A stretch of 64,000 nucleotides of DNA from Yinghuangia soli (GTDB lineage: Bacteria > Actinomycetota > Actinomycetes > Streptomycetales > Streptomycetaceae), in assembly GCF_021502675.1 (NCBI RefSeq), contig NZ_JAKFHA010000011.1, positions 62,001 through 126,000 on the forward strand, written 5' to 3'. A program made the position numbers and the translations under genes. Shown in pieces: positions 43,762 through 51,718 of the stretch. Every line of letters starts with the position of its first letter. Within the stretch, counting starts at the first letter, position 1. Below the pieces are notes generated by a model. It saw nothing but the letters and a program-made list of their open reading frames with translations, ran no database searches and had not been told where the DNA came from.

Positions 43762-45012
43762 ATGACTCGCCCCACCCGAAATGCGGACGCCCGGATCGTG
43801 CCGCAGCGTTCCGCCGACGATCTTTCACGGCGATCACAATCGGAACTTCTGGCGCTGGCCGATCGATTCGCTGCGGAAATCGAACCGGAAATGATCGAGT
43901 TCCGCAGGGATCTGCACCGCCACCCGGAGCTGGCGTTCCAGGAATTCCGCACGACCGGACGGGTCGCGGACCGCCTTGCCGCGGCCGGCCTCGCGCCGCG
44001 CGCGCTCGGGCACACCGGCCTCGTCTGCGACATCCCCGGCGACGCCGAAGGCGCGACCGCGCTTCGCGCCGACCTCGACGGGCTGCCGGTGCACGACGAG
44101 AAGGACGTCCCGTACCGCTCCACGTTCCCCGGCATCAGCCATGCCTGCGGGCACGACGTCCATGTCGCGGGCGTCCTCGGGGCCGGGGTGGTCCTCGCCC
44201 GGATCGCCGCCGAACGCGGCCTGCCCCGCCCGGTCCGGCTCCTCTTCCAGCCCGCCGAGGAAGCCATCGCGGGCGCCCGGATGATGATCGACGCCGGCGT
44301 CCTCGCACCCGTGCGCCGGGTCCTGGGGGTGCACTGCGACCCGAAGATCCAGGTCGGCCGGATCGGCCTGCGCACCGGCCCGCTGACGTCCGCCTGCGAC
44401 CTGGTGAAGATCACCGTGACCGGCCCCGGCGGGCACACGTCGCGCCCGCACGAGAGCGTCGACATCCTGTCCGCCCTGGCCGCCATCGCGACCGCGGTGC
44501 CGAGCGTCGTGGCCCGCACAGTCGATCCGCGGGTCGGGCTGTCCATCGTGTGGGGCCGCATCGAGGCCGGGAGTTCGTTCAACACCATCGCCTCGCACGG
44601 GGCCGTGGAGGGCACGTTCCGCTGCACCGACGAAGCCTCGTGGATGCGGTTGCCGGGACTGGTGCACGCGGCCATCGAGGACCTGTCGTCGGCGTACGGG
44701 GTCGACACCGAAGTCGCCTACACCCGGGGCGTGCCGCCGGTGGTGAACGAGGCCGCCAGCATCGACCTGCTGCGCCGCGCGGCGGAGCACGGGCTGGGTG
44801 CGGAGGCCGTGGTCGGCACCGAACAGAGCCTGGGCGGCGAGGATTTCGCGTGGTTCCTGCGCGAGGTGCCCGGCGCGATGGCGCGCCTGGGCGTGGGGCG
44901 CCCCGGGCGTACCGGCGAATTCGACCTGCACCAGGGCCACTTCGACGTGGACGAGCAGGCGGTCCCGGCGGCGGTGAGGGTGCTGGCCGGCGCGGCGCTG
45001 CTGGACGTCTGA
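43762..45012 (+). CDS. M20-family amidohydrolase (aminoacylase/hippurate hydrolase type)
   Basis: A 416-residue zinc/manganese amidohydrolase. The family opening is EFRRDLHRHPELAFQEF near residue 48. Metal ligands are in ISHACGHDVHVAG (around 126-138), the catalytic glutamates in LLFQPAEEAIAGA, and a further His in VLGVHCDPKIQ. The dimerisation domain includes GPGGHTSRPHESVD. This subgroup removes acyl groups from N-acyl amino acids or related amides. ATG at 43762 was taken; upstream codons to 43714 look unrelated. It stands alone and is followed by a large hairpin. Confidence 0.88.
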   Translation: MTRPTRNADARIVPQRSADDLSRRSQSELLALADRFAAEIEPEMIEFRRDLHRHPELAFQEFRTTGRVADRLAAAGLAPRALGHTGLVCDIPGDAEGATALRADLDGLPVHDEKDVPYRSTFPGISHACGHDVHVAGVLGAGVVLARIAAERGLPRPVRLLFQPAEEAIAGARMMIDAGVLAPVRRVLGVHCDPKIQVGRIGLRTGPLTSACDLVKITVTGPGGHTSRPHESVDILSALAAIATAVPSVVARTVDPRVGLSIVWGRIEAGSSFNTIASHGAVEGTFRCTDEASWMRLPGLVHAAIEDLSSAYGVDTEVAYTRGVPPVVNEAASIDLLRRAAEHGLGAEAVVGTEQSLGGEDFAWFLREVPGAMARLGVGRPGRTGEFDLHQGHFDVDEQAVPAAVRVLAGAALLDV

Positions 45013-45035
45013 CCCGCCCGGCCGCGGAAAAGCAG

Positions 45036-45100
45036 CGACCCGCAGGCCTTCCCTCACTGGGGAGGGGGCCGAGGGGACGTCCTCGGCAGCCTGCGGGTCG
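45036..45100. terminator. Branched terminator between the M20 gene and a minus-strand RNA
   Basis: The outer arms 45036-45047 and 45089-45100 are perfect over 12 bp. Inside, GCCGAGG (45068-45074) pairs perfectly with CCTCGGC (45081-45087), giving a branched fold. T-rich tracts lie outside both ends (CTTTT on the minus strand, GGTTTT on the plus strand), so it can serve both directions. Confidence 0.78.
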
Positions 45101-45259
45101 GGTGTCTGCCTGGTTTTCGCCGACCGCCTGACACCTTCCGCAACGGTGCACTCGTTGCGGGTCAGACTTCGGTCGGGAGACCGGAGTGGCGGCTAGCGGG
45201 CAGCCACCTCACGCGTCCGATTGCTACACATAAGATCGAACCACCTCCTTTCCCGTGTA
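45101..45259 (-). ncRNA. Candidate structured small RNA with a 12-codon leader frame
   Basis: On the minus strand a promoter-like TTGCGG-17-TAACTT (45294 to 45266) is followed by AAAGGAGGTGG (45251-45241) and a 12-codon frame at 45231-45193. Four hairpins come next: GTGGC/GCCAC (45186-45207), CGGTC/GACCG (45070-type arms at 45170-45183), an 8-bp perfect CCGCAACG/CGTTGCGG stem (45138-45160), and GGTGTC/GACACC (45101-45135). The terminator at 45036-45100 ends it. No minus-strand gene lies downstream, so a trans-acting RNA is more likely than a leader. Family unknown to me. Confidence 0.55.
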
Positions 45260-45429
45260 CCGCAGAAGTTAGATCCACATCGGCGGCACCGCAACGGATT
45301 AAACGGGTGGGGGATGTCACCCCTCGGACGGGAATAAGCCGGACGCTTTAGCGGTCGTTCCCACGGGGCGCGCTGCCGGTGAACAGCGTTGGCAGGCGTG
45401 TGAGTTGCGCTCGGCTGCGGGCATCGGGG

Positions 45430-47856
45430 TCAGGCGCGGGGCCGGCGGACCAGGAGCAGGGTCCCGGTGCCCAGGGCGAGGAACACCAAGGACAGCAGGA
45501 CCAGGACGTGCACTCCGTCGGCGCCGGTGTGCGCGGTGGTGGCATGTGCCGAGCGGTCCGGCGGTGCGGGGTGCGCGGGCACGGCGTGGCTCCCGCCGGG
45601 CGCGGGAGCCGGCGGCGGCGTGCCGGGCGGCGGCTCGCCGGGCGGGGCCGTGGGCGGGGGAGTCTCCCCGCCGTCCGGGGGCGTGCGCTTCAGGACGTTG
45701 TCGATGGCGATGCGCACGTTCTGGCCCGGCCGCACGGTGAAACTCTCGCCGAGGCGGTACGGACTCCCCGGGTCGGCCGGGCCGGTGGTGAGCGTTGCGG
45801 AGGTGGCGACGTCCACGCCCGCGGCCGCGCCGGAGGCCGTTTCGGCGATGGTGCAAGTGATCGGGTCCGGGAGGATGTACTGCCCGGTGGTCGCGGAGGT
45901 GTCGCCGACCGGGACGGTGAGGCGTCCGCTCTGCCCGGTGGCGCAGGTGGCTTCCAACTGGGCCGCCGCGGGGCGCAGGCCCGTGTCGCCGCTGGTCGTC
46001 TTGACCACTTCGAGCGTGGCGGACGGCTGGTAGGTGTTGGTGAAGCGGCAGGTCGGGCGCGGCTGGGCGGCGGTGAGGCGGATCTGCACGGTGGCCGCGG
46101 CGGCGTCCAGCGGGGACGTCTCCGCACCGCCGCAGTCGACCGAGGTGACCTTCCAGTAGCCCGCGTCGGAGGTGGGCGGCAGGAACTCCTGGATGGTGTA
46201 GCGGACTTCGTCGCCCACCACGAGCTTGTCGGCAAGCGGGCCGGGAGTACCGTCCGGGCGCACGGCGTCGGCCGGGGTGCCTTCGGCGGTGGTCGATGCC
46301 GAGCCGTGGTAGGTGCTGTCGTCCGGTCCGGCCTTGCGCACGCGGCTGTGCGGCGTGACGGCGTAGCCGAAGGTGCCGGTGCCGCCCTGGCTGACCTTCT
46401 CGACGTAGATCGCGCCGCCCGGCGTGAAGGTGTTGGTGAGCAGGCACTTCACCGGTCCGGCGGCGGCCACGTCGTAGGCCGCGGACCACGTGGTGGCGGT
46501 CTCGGTGATCGGCACGTCCGTGCCGTTGCAGTTCGCCCCGGTGAGCTGCCAGGTGCCGGTGCCGTCGGGCGCCGGTTTGACCTCGGTGGCGGTGTAGGTC
46601 CCGGGCGTGATCCCGGCGGGCGCCTGGGCCACGGTGATGGGGACGCCGTCCCGGACGGTGGTCACCGGGGTGGTATTCGTCGGCGGGACGCCCGGCGGGG
46701 TGCCGAGCGAGATGGCGAACGTTCCGGTGCCGCCGATGGTCTCCTTCTCCAGCAGGGCTGTTCCGCTGGTCCGCCGGTTGGTGTACGTGCAGGTGACGTT
46801 GTCCCCTGCGGCGAGCACGACCGAGGCCTTGCCGGTGGAATCGACGGAGACGGCGCTGGTGCCGGCGCCGCCGTTCGCGTTCACGATCGTGCAGGCGGGG
46901 GTCGTCGGCGGCAGCCACCCGCTGCCCGGCGTGACGATCTCCTGGAACTGCCAGGGGGCGTCGCCCGGACGCGTCTCGCCGCGTACGAAGGTCATCGAAC
47001 TGCTCTTGCCCGCCGAGGCGGTGAGCAGGAAGTCGTTCACGCCGTCGCCATTGGTGTCGGCGTAGGAGATGTTGCCGTCGAAGCGGAACGTGCCCTGTCC
47101 GGGGCTGTCCGGCGCGACTTCCTTGACGACGGTGATGGTCCCGGCGCTGGGCGGCGGGGTGACGGCGTAGTAGTAGCAGAACACGTGCCGGGCGTCGGCG
47201 GGGAAGCTGACGTACTCGACGTTGTCGCCGTTGATGGCGTCCTGGGCGCAGCGCAGCGCGGCGAACCCGTACTGCTCCTGCATGCCGTTGAGGGGCTGGG
47301 ACGGCGTGCCGCCCTGCACGACGAGCCAGCCCGTCGCGGCCACCTTGATCTCCGCGGGGGTGAGCGGCACGGTCACCGCTCCTTCGAGCGTGCGGCCGGT
47401 CGGCATCCCCTGGGCGTCGAGTTCGGGGATGCTGCCCGCGGTGGTGGTGATGTTCTGCCGGATCACCCCGGTCGCGGTGCTCAGCTGCAGCGAGGCCGGG
47501 GTCTTGGCGGTCAGCCCGGTGCCGGTGGAGAAGGTCCAGCCGGGCAGCGGCTTGCACGGCGGCAGCGGGGTGCCGGCGGCCTCCTTCTGCGCGCTCACCG
47601 TCTCGGAGCGGTCGTAATTGGAGTCGGGGCCGAGGTCGCGCAGGGACTCCTGGAGGTTGTTGCGCGCCTTGTTGGCCATCACCTGGGAGTACTGCTCGCA
47701 GGACCGGGCCACGAACGTGACCGAGAGGGGCTCCAGGCGGGCCAGCGCCCCCGGGGCCGCGGTGGCCTTGTCCGGGGCGGACGTGCCCAGAACTCCTGCG
47801 GCCAGCCCCAGCACAGCCGCCACGACCACGAACTTCCGTGTCCACCGGACCGGCAC
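45430..47856 (-). CDS. Large secreted surface protein with repeated prealbumin-like domains
   Basis: An 808-residue protein. A signal peptide (RKFVVVAAVLGLAAGVLG) leads into about 200 residues of unassigned sequence with several cysteines. Four similar beta domains begin near residues 243, 367, 483 and 615, marked by VVKEV, LLEKETIGGTGTF, YVEKVSQGGTGTF and VVKTTSGDTG, as in SpaA/DUF5979-type stalks. A Pro/Gly spacer and a C-terminal TTAHTGADG, helix and RRPRA tail follow, a variant sortase signal. GTG at 47856 follows GGGGG; the frame stays open to 47901. It is probably a wall-bound stalk or adhesin. Confidence 0.82.
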   Translation of the reverse strand: MPVRWTRKFVVVAAVLGLAAGVLGTSAPDKATAAPGALARLEPLSVTFVARSCEQYSQVMANKARNNLQESLRDLGPDSNYDRSETVSAQKEAAGTPLPPCKPLPGWTFSTGTGLTAKTPASLQLSTATGVIRQNITTTAGSIPELDAQGMPTGRTLEGAVTVPLTPAEIKVAATGWLVVQGGTPSQPLNGMQEQYGFAALRCAQDAINGDNVEYVSFPADARHVFCYYYAVTPPPSAGTITVVKEVAPDSPGQGTFRFDGNISYADTNGDGVNDFLLTASAGKSSSMTFVRGETRPGDAPWQFQEIVTPGSGWLPPTTPACTIVNANGGAGTSAVSVDSTGKASVVLAAGDNVTCTYTNRRTSGTALLEKETIGGTGTFAISLGTPPGVPPTNTTPVTTVRDGVPITVAQAPAGITPGTYTATEVKPAPDGTGTWQLTGANCNGTDVPITETATTWSAAYDVAAAGPVKCLLTNTFTPGGAIYVEKVSQGGTGTFGYAVTPHSRVRKAGPDDSTYHGSASTTAEGTPADAVRPDGTPGPLADKLVVGDEVRYTIQEFLPPTSDAGYWKVTSVDCGGAETSPLDAAAATVQIRLTAAQPRPTCRFTNTYQPSATLEVVKTTSGDTGLRPAAAQLEATCATGQSGRLTVPVGDTSATTGQYILPDPITCTIAETASGAAAGVDVATSATLTTGPADPGSPYRLGESFTVRPGQNVRIAIDNVLKRTPPDGGETPPPTAPPGEPPPGTPPPAPAPGGSHAVPAHPAPPDRSAHATTAHTGADGVHVLVLLSLVFLALGTGTLLLVRRPRA

Positions 47857-47947
47857 GACCACCCCCAAGGTTGAGGGGCGTACGACGGCACCCCAAGACA
47901 ATTAGGACAAATAGCAACATTAAGTGACGGCGATATCACGCTGTGTA

Positions 47948-48001
47948 CGCCCCGCCGGGGCGGCGCCCGCGCCGCCCCGCCGGGGCGGCGCCCGCGCCGC
48001 C
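47948..48001. repeat. 25-bp tandem duplication, entirely G and C
   Basis: Unit CCCCGCCGGGGCGGCGCC plus CGCGCCG (25 bp) at 47950-47974 is repeated exactly at 47975-47999, with identity extending to 47948-48001. Each unit contains the palindrome CCCCGCCGGGG. It lies in the gap between the divergent surface-protein and MFS genes. Confidence 0.85.
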
Positions 48002-48215
48002 TGGGGCAGGCGGGAGGGGGAAGGCCCGGCGCAGGAGGGCCACCGCAGGCGGCGGCAGGCGGGGAGGGGTGCGGGGGTGAAGGCGTGGACGCGATCGACA
48101 GCGCGGCCTGGCCGGGCCGCACGGGCGGCGAGGGGTGGCCTGCCGCGGGGCCGGGTGGCGCACGTCACGTGACCCCGGTGGCCGCCCGGCAACATCTCGG
48201 GGGTTTGATCGGTCG

Positions 48216-49511
48216 GTGTCTTCCGTACTCGCCGACCTGACGCCGCTGCGCGGCTCGGCCCCTTACCGCCGGCTCTGGTTCGGCACGACCGTCAGCATGC
48301 TCGGGCAGCAGATGACCGCGCTGGCGGTGGCCGTCCAGGTCTACTCGATGACCGGATCGAACTTCTCGGTCGGCCTGGTCGGCCTCTTCTCGCTCGCCCC
48401 GCTGATCGCGTTCGGGCTGATCGGCGGCGCCATCGCGGACAGCATGGACCGCCGCAAGCTGGGCCTGTTCGCGTCCACCGGGCTGGCCGCGATGAGCCTG
48501 GTGCTGGCGCTGCAGGCAGTGCTCGGGCTGGACCAGGTGTGGCTGCTGTACGGCGTGGTCGCCGCGCAGTCCGCATTCTTCGCGGTCAACAGCCCGACGC
48601 GCGCGGCGATGATCCCGCGCCTGATACCGCCCGAGCAGCTCCCGGCCGCCAACGCCCTGTCGATGATGAGCATGACCCTCGGCATGACGCTCGGACCGCT
48701 GCTCGGCGGCCTGGTCATGGGCCTGTGGAATGTCGAGACCGTGTACGTGGTCGACGCACTCGCCTTCGGTGCGGCGCTGTACGCGATGTGGCGGCTGCCC
48801 GACATGCCGCCGGAGCGCGGCCCCGGCAAAGCGGGAGAGCAAGGCGAGTCGGGGGAGCAGGAGGAGCAAGAGGAGCAAGCCGAGACCGGCCCGCCCAAGC
48901 GGGCCTCGGTCGCGGACGGCCTGCGCTTCCTGCGCAGCCGCCCCAACGTCCGCATGACGTTCCTGGCCGACATCGCCGCGATGGTCTTCGGCATGCCGCG
49001 TGCGCTGTTCCCGGCGATCGCGGTCGCCTGGTACGGCGGCGGCACCAACACCGTCGGCATCCTCACCGCGGCGATCGCGGTCGGCGCCTTTGCGGGCGCG
49101 GTCTTCTCCGGCCCGCTCGGCAGCGTCCGCTACCAGGGCCGCGCGGTCATCGTCTCGATCGTGGTGTGGGGCCTGGCGATCGCCGCGTTCGGCATGAGCA
49201 ACTGGCTCTGGCTGGGCGTCTTCTTCCTCGCCGTGGCCGGCGCCGCGGACACCGTCAGCGGTGTCTTCCGCAACACGATCCTGCAGGTCGCGACGCCCGA
49301 CGATATGCGCGGACGGCTGTCCGGGGTCTTCATCGTGGTGGTCGCGGGCGGCCCGCGGCTGGGCGACTTCGAGTCCGGCAGCGTCGCTGCGCTCACCACC
49401 GAGCGGATCTCGGTGATCAGCGGCGGACTCGCGTGCGTCGCGGTCGTGGTCGCCCTGGCGCTCCGCTGGCCCGGGTTCTGGCGCTACGACGCGAAGAACC
49501 CGCAGCCCTGA
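48216..49511 (+). CDS. MFS exporter (MFS_3 type)
   Basis: A 431-residue transporter with 12 predicted helices. FRST-like features of the MFS_3 group include PLRGSAPYRRLWFGTTVSMLG at the N-terminus and NSPTRAAMIPRLIPPEQL between helices 4 and 5. The central loop is extended by an acidic repeat GEQGESGEQEEQEEQAE around residue 205. GTG at 48216 gives the normal N-terminus; 27 upstream in-frame residues are rejected. Drug or siderophore efflux is typical of the group, but no regulator adjoins it. Two hairpins follow the stop. Confidence 0.86.
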   Translation: MSSVLADLTPLRGSAPYRRLWFGTTVSMLGQQMTALAVAVQVYSMTGSNFSVGLVGLFSLAPLIAFGLIGGAIADSMDRRKLGLFASTGLAAMSLVLALQAVLGLDQVWLLYGVVAAQSAFFAVNSPTRAAMIPRLIPPEQLPAANALSMMSMTLGMTLGPLLGGLVMGLWNVETVYVVDALAFGAALYAMWRLPDMPPERGPGKAGEQGESGEQEEQEEQAETGPPKRASVADGLRFLRSRPNVRMTFLADIAAMVFGMPRALFPAIAVAWYGGGTNTVGILTAAIAVGAFAGAVFSGPLGSVRYQGRAVIVSIVVWGLAIAAFGMSNWLWLGVFFLAVAGAADTVSGVFRNTILQVATPDDMRGRLSGVFIVVVAGGPRLGDFESGSVAALTTERISVISGGLACVAVVVALALRWPGFWRYDAKNPQP

Positions 49512-49550
49512 ACCGGGCGTACACAGTGGGGGGTTCTGCGTACGCCCGGT
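49512..49550 (+). terminator. MFS gene terminator
   Basis: ACCGGGCGTAC (49512-49522) pairs perfectly with GTACGCCCGGT (49540-49550), directly after the stop at 49511. Confidence 0.8.
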
Positions 49551-49560
49551 GCCATGGACG

Positions 49561-49623
49561 CCGTACCGGGCCCGGCCCCCCGTGGGCCCGCGTCCCGGGC
49601 GGGCCGGGCCGGACCCGGTACGG
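49561..49623 (-). terminator. Terminator downstream of the LPMO gene
   Basis: The arms 49561-49577 and 49607-49623 pair at 16 of 17 positions, 31 bp past the stop at 49654. The loop is itself G/C-rich and can pair further. Confidence 0.7.
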
Positions 49624-49653
49624 CGATTACGCCCGCGTCGCCGGCGCGTGGTG

Positions 49654-50733
49654 TCAGCGCGCCGCGCGGCGCCGGGCGTAGATCAGCGAGCCCGCCCCGA
49701 GGGTGAGCACCCCGGCCGCGGTCCCGGCCAGCAGCCCCACCGAAGTCGACGGCTCGGCGCCGGTCTGGGCCAGTTCGTCCGCGGCGTTCGCCACCGGGGC
49801 GGTGCCGTCGGCACCGCCGGTGCCGGCGGCCGCCGCCGAGGGCGTGCCTGTAGCCGAGCCCGTGGTGGAACCGACGGTGCCGGCCGGCTTCGCCGCGCCG
49901 CCCGGCGTCGGGGTGCCGTGGCCGCTGTGGTCGGCGGCGCCGCTCGAACCGCCGGTGCCGCTCGTGCCGCCCGGCTTGGACCCGGCGCTGCCCGTCGTCC
50001 CGGTGCCGCCCGAAGTCCCGGTGCCGGTACCGCCGCTGCCGCCCGGCTTGCCCGGTGCGGGCACCTGCGGGGCGGGCTTGCCGCTGCCGTCGAAGGCGAC
50101 GTCCGAGCACGAGTAGAACGCCTCGGGGCTGTCCGACCGCTGCCAGACGACGTACACCAGGTGGCGTCCCGACTTCTTCGGCAGTTGCCCCTTCATCACG
50201 TACGCCCCGGCTTCCATGCCCGGGTCGGTCGCGGTCAGGAACGGCTTGTCCTCCAGGTCGGACCACTTGAGCGGCTTCGTGACGTCGAAGCCGTCCTTGG
50301 TGATGTAGTACTCGAACGTGCCCTTGTGCGGCGCGGTGCCCTTGTAGAGGAACGTGAAAGCGCCGCCGGACGGGAGGTTCGTGGTCGGCCAGTCGGTACG
50401 CGGCAGGTCGAGGCCGGCGTACTGCGGGTTGCCCGCACTGCACAGCTTGCCGTCCGGGATCAGCTGCCGGTGCTTGCCGGCCGCGGCGGCGATGTTCACC
50501 GCGTTCGGGTCGTAGAACGGCGCGGGGTTGTTGCCCACCGCGGCCTTGGCGGCCTTGCACGCGGGCAGCGAGAAGTTCTCCGGGTTCTCGCCGCCCTGCG
50601 TCGAGCACAACTGGATACGGCTCGGCGGGTTCTGCGACGTGCCATGCGCGTGCGCGGTGCCGGCCCCCAGCGCGCCGAGCGCGAGCGGGACCGCGGTGAT
50701 CGTGGCGACGGCGGCGGTACGGCGGATCTTCAT
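49654..50733 (-). CDS. AA10 lytic polysaccharide monooxygenase with LAxTG wall anchor
   Basis: A 359-residue exported copper enzyme. The signal peptide ends GTAHA at residue 29, so mature residue 1 is His30 in HGTSQNPPSR, the first ligand of the copper histidine brace. The second brace His is in GTAPHKGTFEYYITK near residue 137. Such enzymes oxidatively cleave chitin or cellulose. A Gly/Thr/Ser linker of about 110 residues leads to LAQTG near residue 323, a hydrophobic helix and ARRRAAR, a sortase signal, so the enzyme should be wall-bound. ATG at 50733 was chosen; GAGG-ATG at 50745 adds four residues. Confidence 0.9.
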   Translation of the reverse strand: MKIRRTAAVATITAVPLALGALGAGTAHAHGTSQNPPSRIQLCSTQGGENPENFSLPACKAAKAAVGNNPAPFYDPNAVNIAAAAGKHRQLIPDGKLCSAGNPQYAGLDLPRTDWPTTNLPSGGAFTFLYKGTAPHKGTFEYYITKDGFDVTKPLKWSDLEDKPFLTATDPGMEAGAYVMKGQLPKKSGRHLVYVVWQRSDSPEAFYSCSDVAFDGSGKPAPQVPAPGKPGGSGGTGTGTSGGTGTTGSAGSKPGGTSGTGGSSGAADHSGHGTPTPGGAAKPAGTVGSTTGSATGTPSAAAAGTGGADGTAPVANAADELAQTGAEPSTSVGLLAGTAAGVLTLGAGSLIYARRRAAR

Positions 50734-50872
50734 CAGGCGGCACATCCTCGGCTGTCCGAAAACCTTGCGTCGACGGGCGACGCTAGTCCGGTCCGGCCCA
50801 GGAAAATCCCTGATCAGAAGCTATCCGCGGATCCTTATGGGGCTCTTAGGGAACCCATCGGCAGCGGTTAAG

Positions 50873-51643
50873 TCAGGCGCTCTCGCGCGGTGCGATCCAC
50901 AGCGCCTCGGCATGCGCGGCCACTCGGCCGTCGCCGTCGTACAGCGTCGTCGAGGTGCGCACCTTGCGCCCGACCCGGGCCAGCAGCCGGCCCATCACCA
51001 CGCACCGGTCGCCCAGATACGGCAGCGCGTCGACCCGCGCCGCGAAGCGGCCCAGCAGCAGCACCGGGAGGTCCGCGCCCAGCGCCGTCCAGGCCCCCGG
51101 GCAGTCCAGCGCCGCCCACACGAACTCCGGCCGCACCCGGGCCCCGTCGGGACCGGTCAGCGACGCGTCGGGCACCCACGCGCACGCCGTCGTCCCGGGC
51201 CGCTGCGGCAGCAGCCCGGGGAACAGCCGCAGGCCGTCCCCCTCGGCCCGCTCGGTGCCGCACACGAAGCAGGTGGGGTACGGGTGCTGCGCGCGTCCGC
51301 CGAAGAACGCCGCACTCGACTCCTGGGCCAGCTCGAAGGAGACCGGATCGATCGGCTCGAACAGCTCCGGCCCGTTCGGCACCTCGTACGGCAGCTCCGC
51401 ACCGGCCTCCGCGACCAGCAACTCGCCGTCGTAGAGCCCGACCCCGCCGCCCGGCTCCGCGGCCACCTTCAACGCCCGGTCCAGCGGCGGCGGTTGCCGC
51501 AGCGTCACGGTCGCCACCCCTTCGGGCGCCCGGGCCGCGAGCAGCCCCGCGACATATCCGCCGTTGCCCGACCCCGGCGGACCGTTGAAACGCGCGGCCA
51601 CGGTGAGGACGTCGGGGCTGGTCAGGCTGTCAGGCTCGGGCAT
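50873..51643 (-). CDS. Hotdog-fold thioesterase-like protein
   Basis: A 256-residue soluble protein with two hotdog-like halves. The N-terminal half contains ARFNGPPGSGNGGYVAGLLA, and the central CFVCGTERAEGDGLRLFPG is a hallmark of an actinobacterial acyl-CoA thioesterase-like group. The second half has EFVWAALDCPGAW and ends in a strand-rich segment (TSTTLYDGDGRVAAHAEALW). Acyl-thioester hydrolysis is inferred from fold; the substrate is unknown. ATG at 51643 gives the start PEPDSL. It is upstream of the DUF4328-like operon end by 75 bp and likely independent. Confidence 0.75.
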   Translation of the reverse strand: MPEPDSLTSPDVLTVAARFNGPPGSGNGGYVAGLLAARAPEGVATVTLRQPPPLDRALKVAAEPGGGVGLYDGELLVAEAGAELPYEVPNGPELFEPIDPVSFELAQESSAAFFGGRAQHPYPTCFVCGTERAEGDGLRLFPGLLPQRPGTTACAWVPDASLTGPDGARVRPEFVWAALDCPGAWTALGADLPVLLLGRFAARVDALPYLGDRCVVMGRLLARVGRKVRTSTTLYDGDGRVAAHAEALWIAPRESA

Positions 51644-51718
51644 GCCCAACACCGTACCCAGCGGATCCCCCTGCGACGCGGACCGCCGCCCGCGCCGGGC
51701 CGGATCCCCCGATGCGCA

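Noticed and set aside
45237-45255. Similarity to the 3' end of 16S rRNA (CACCTCCTTTC)
   Set aside because: It is the reverse complement of a strong Shine-Dalgarno on the minus strand. No rRNA sequence precedes it.
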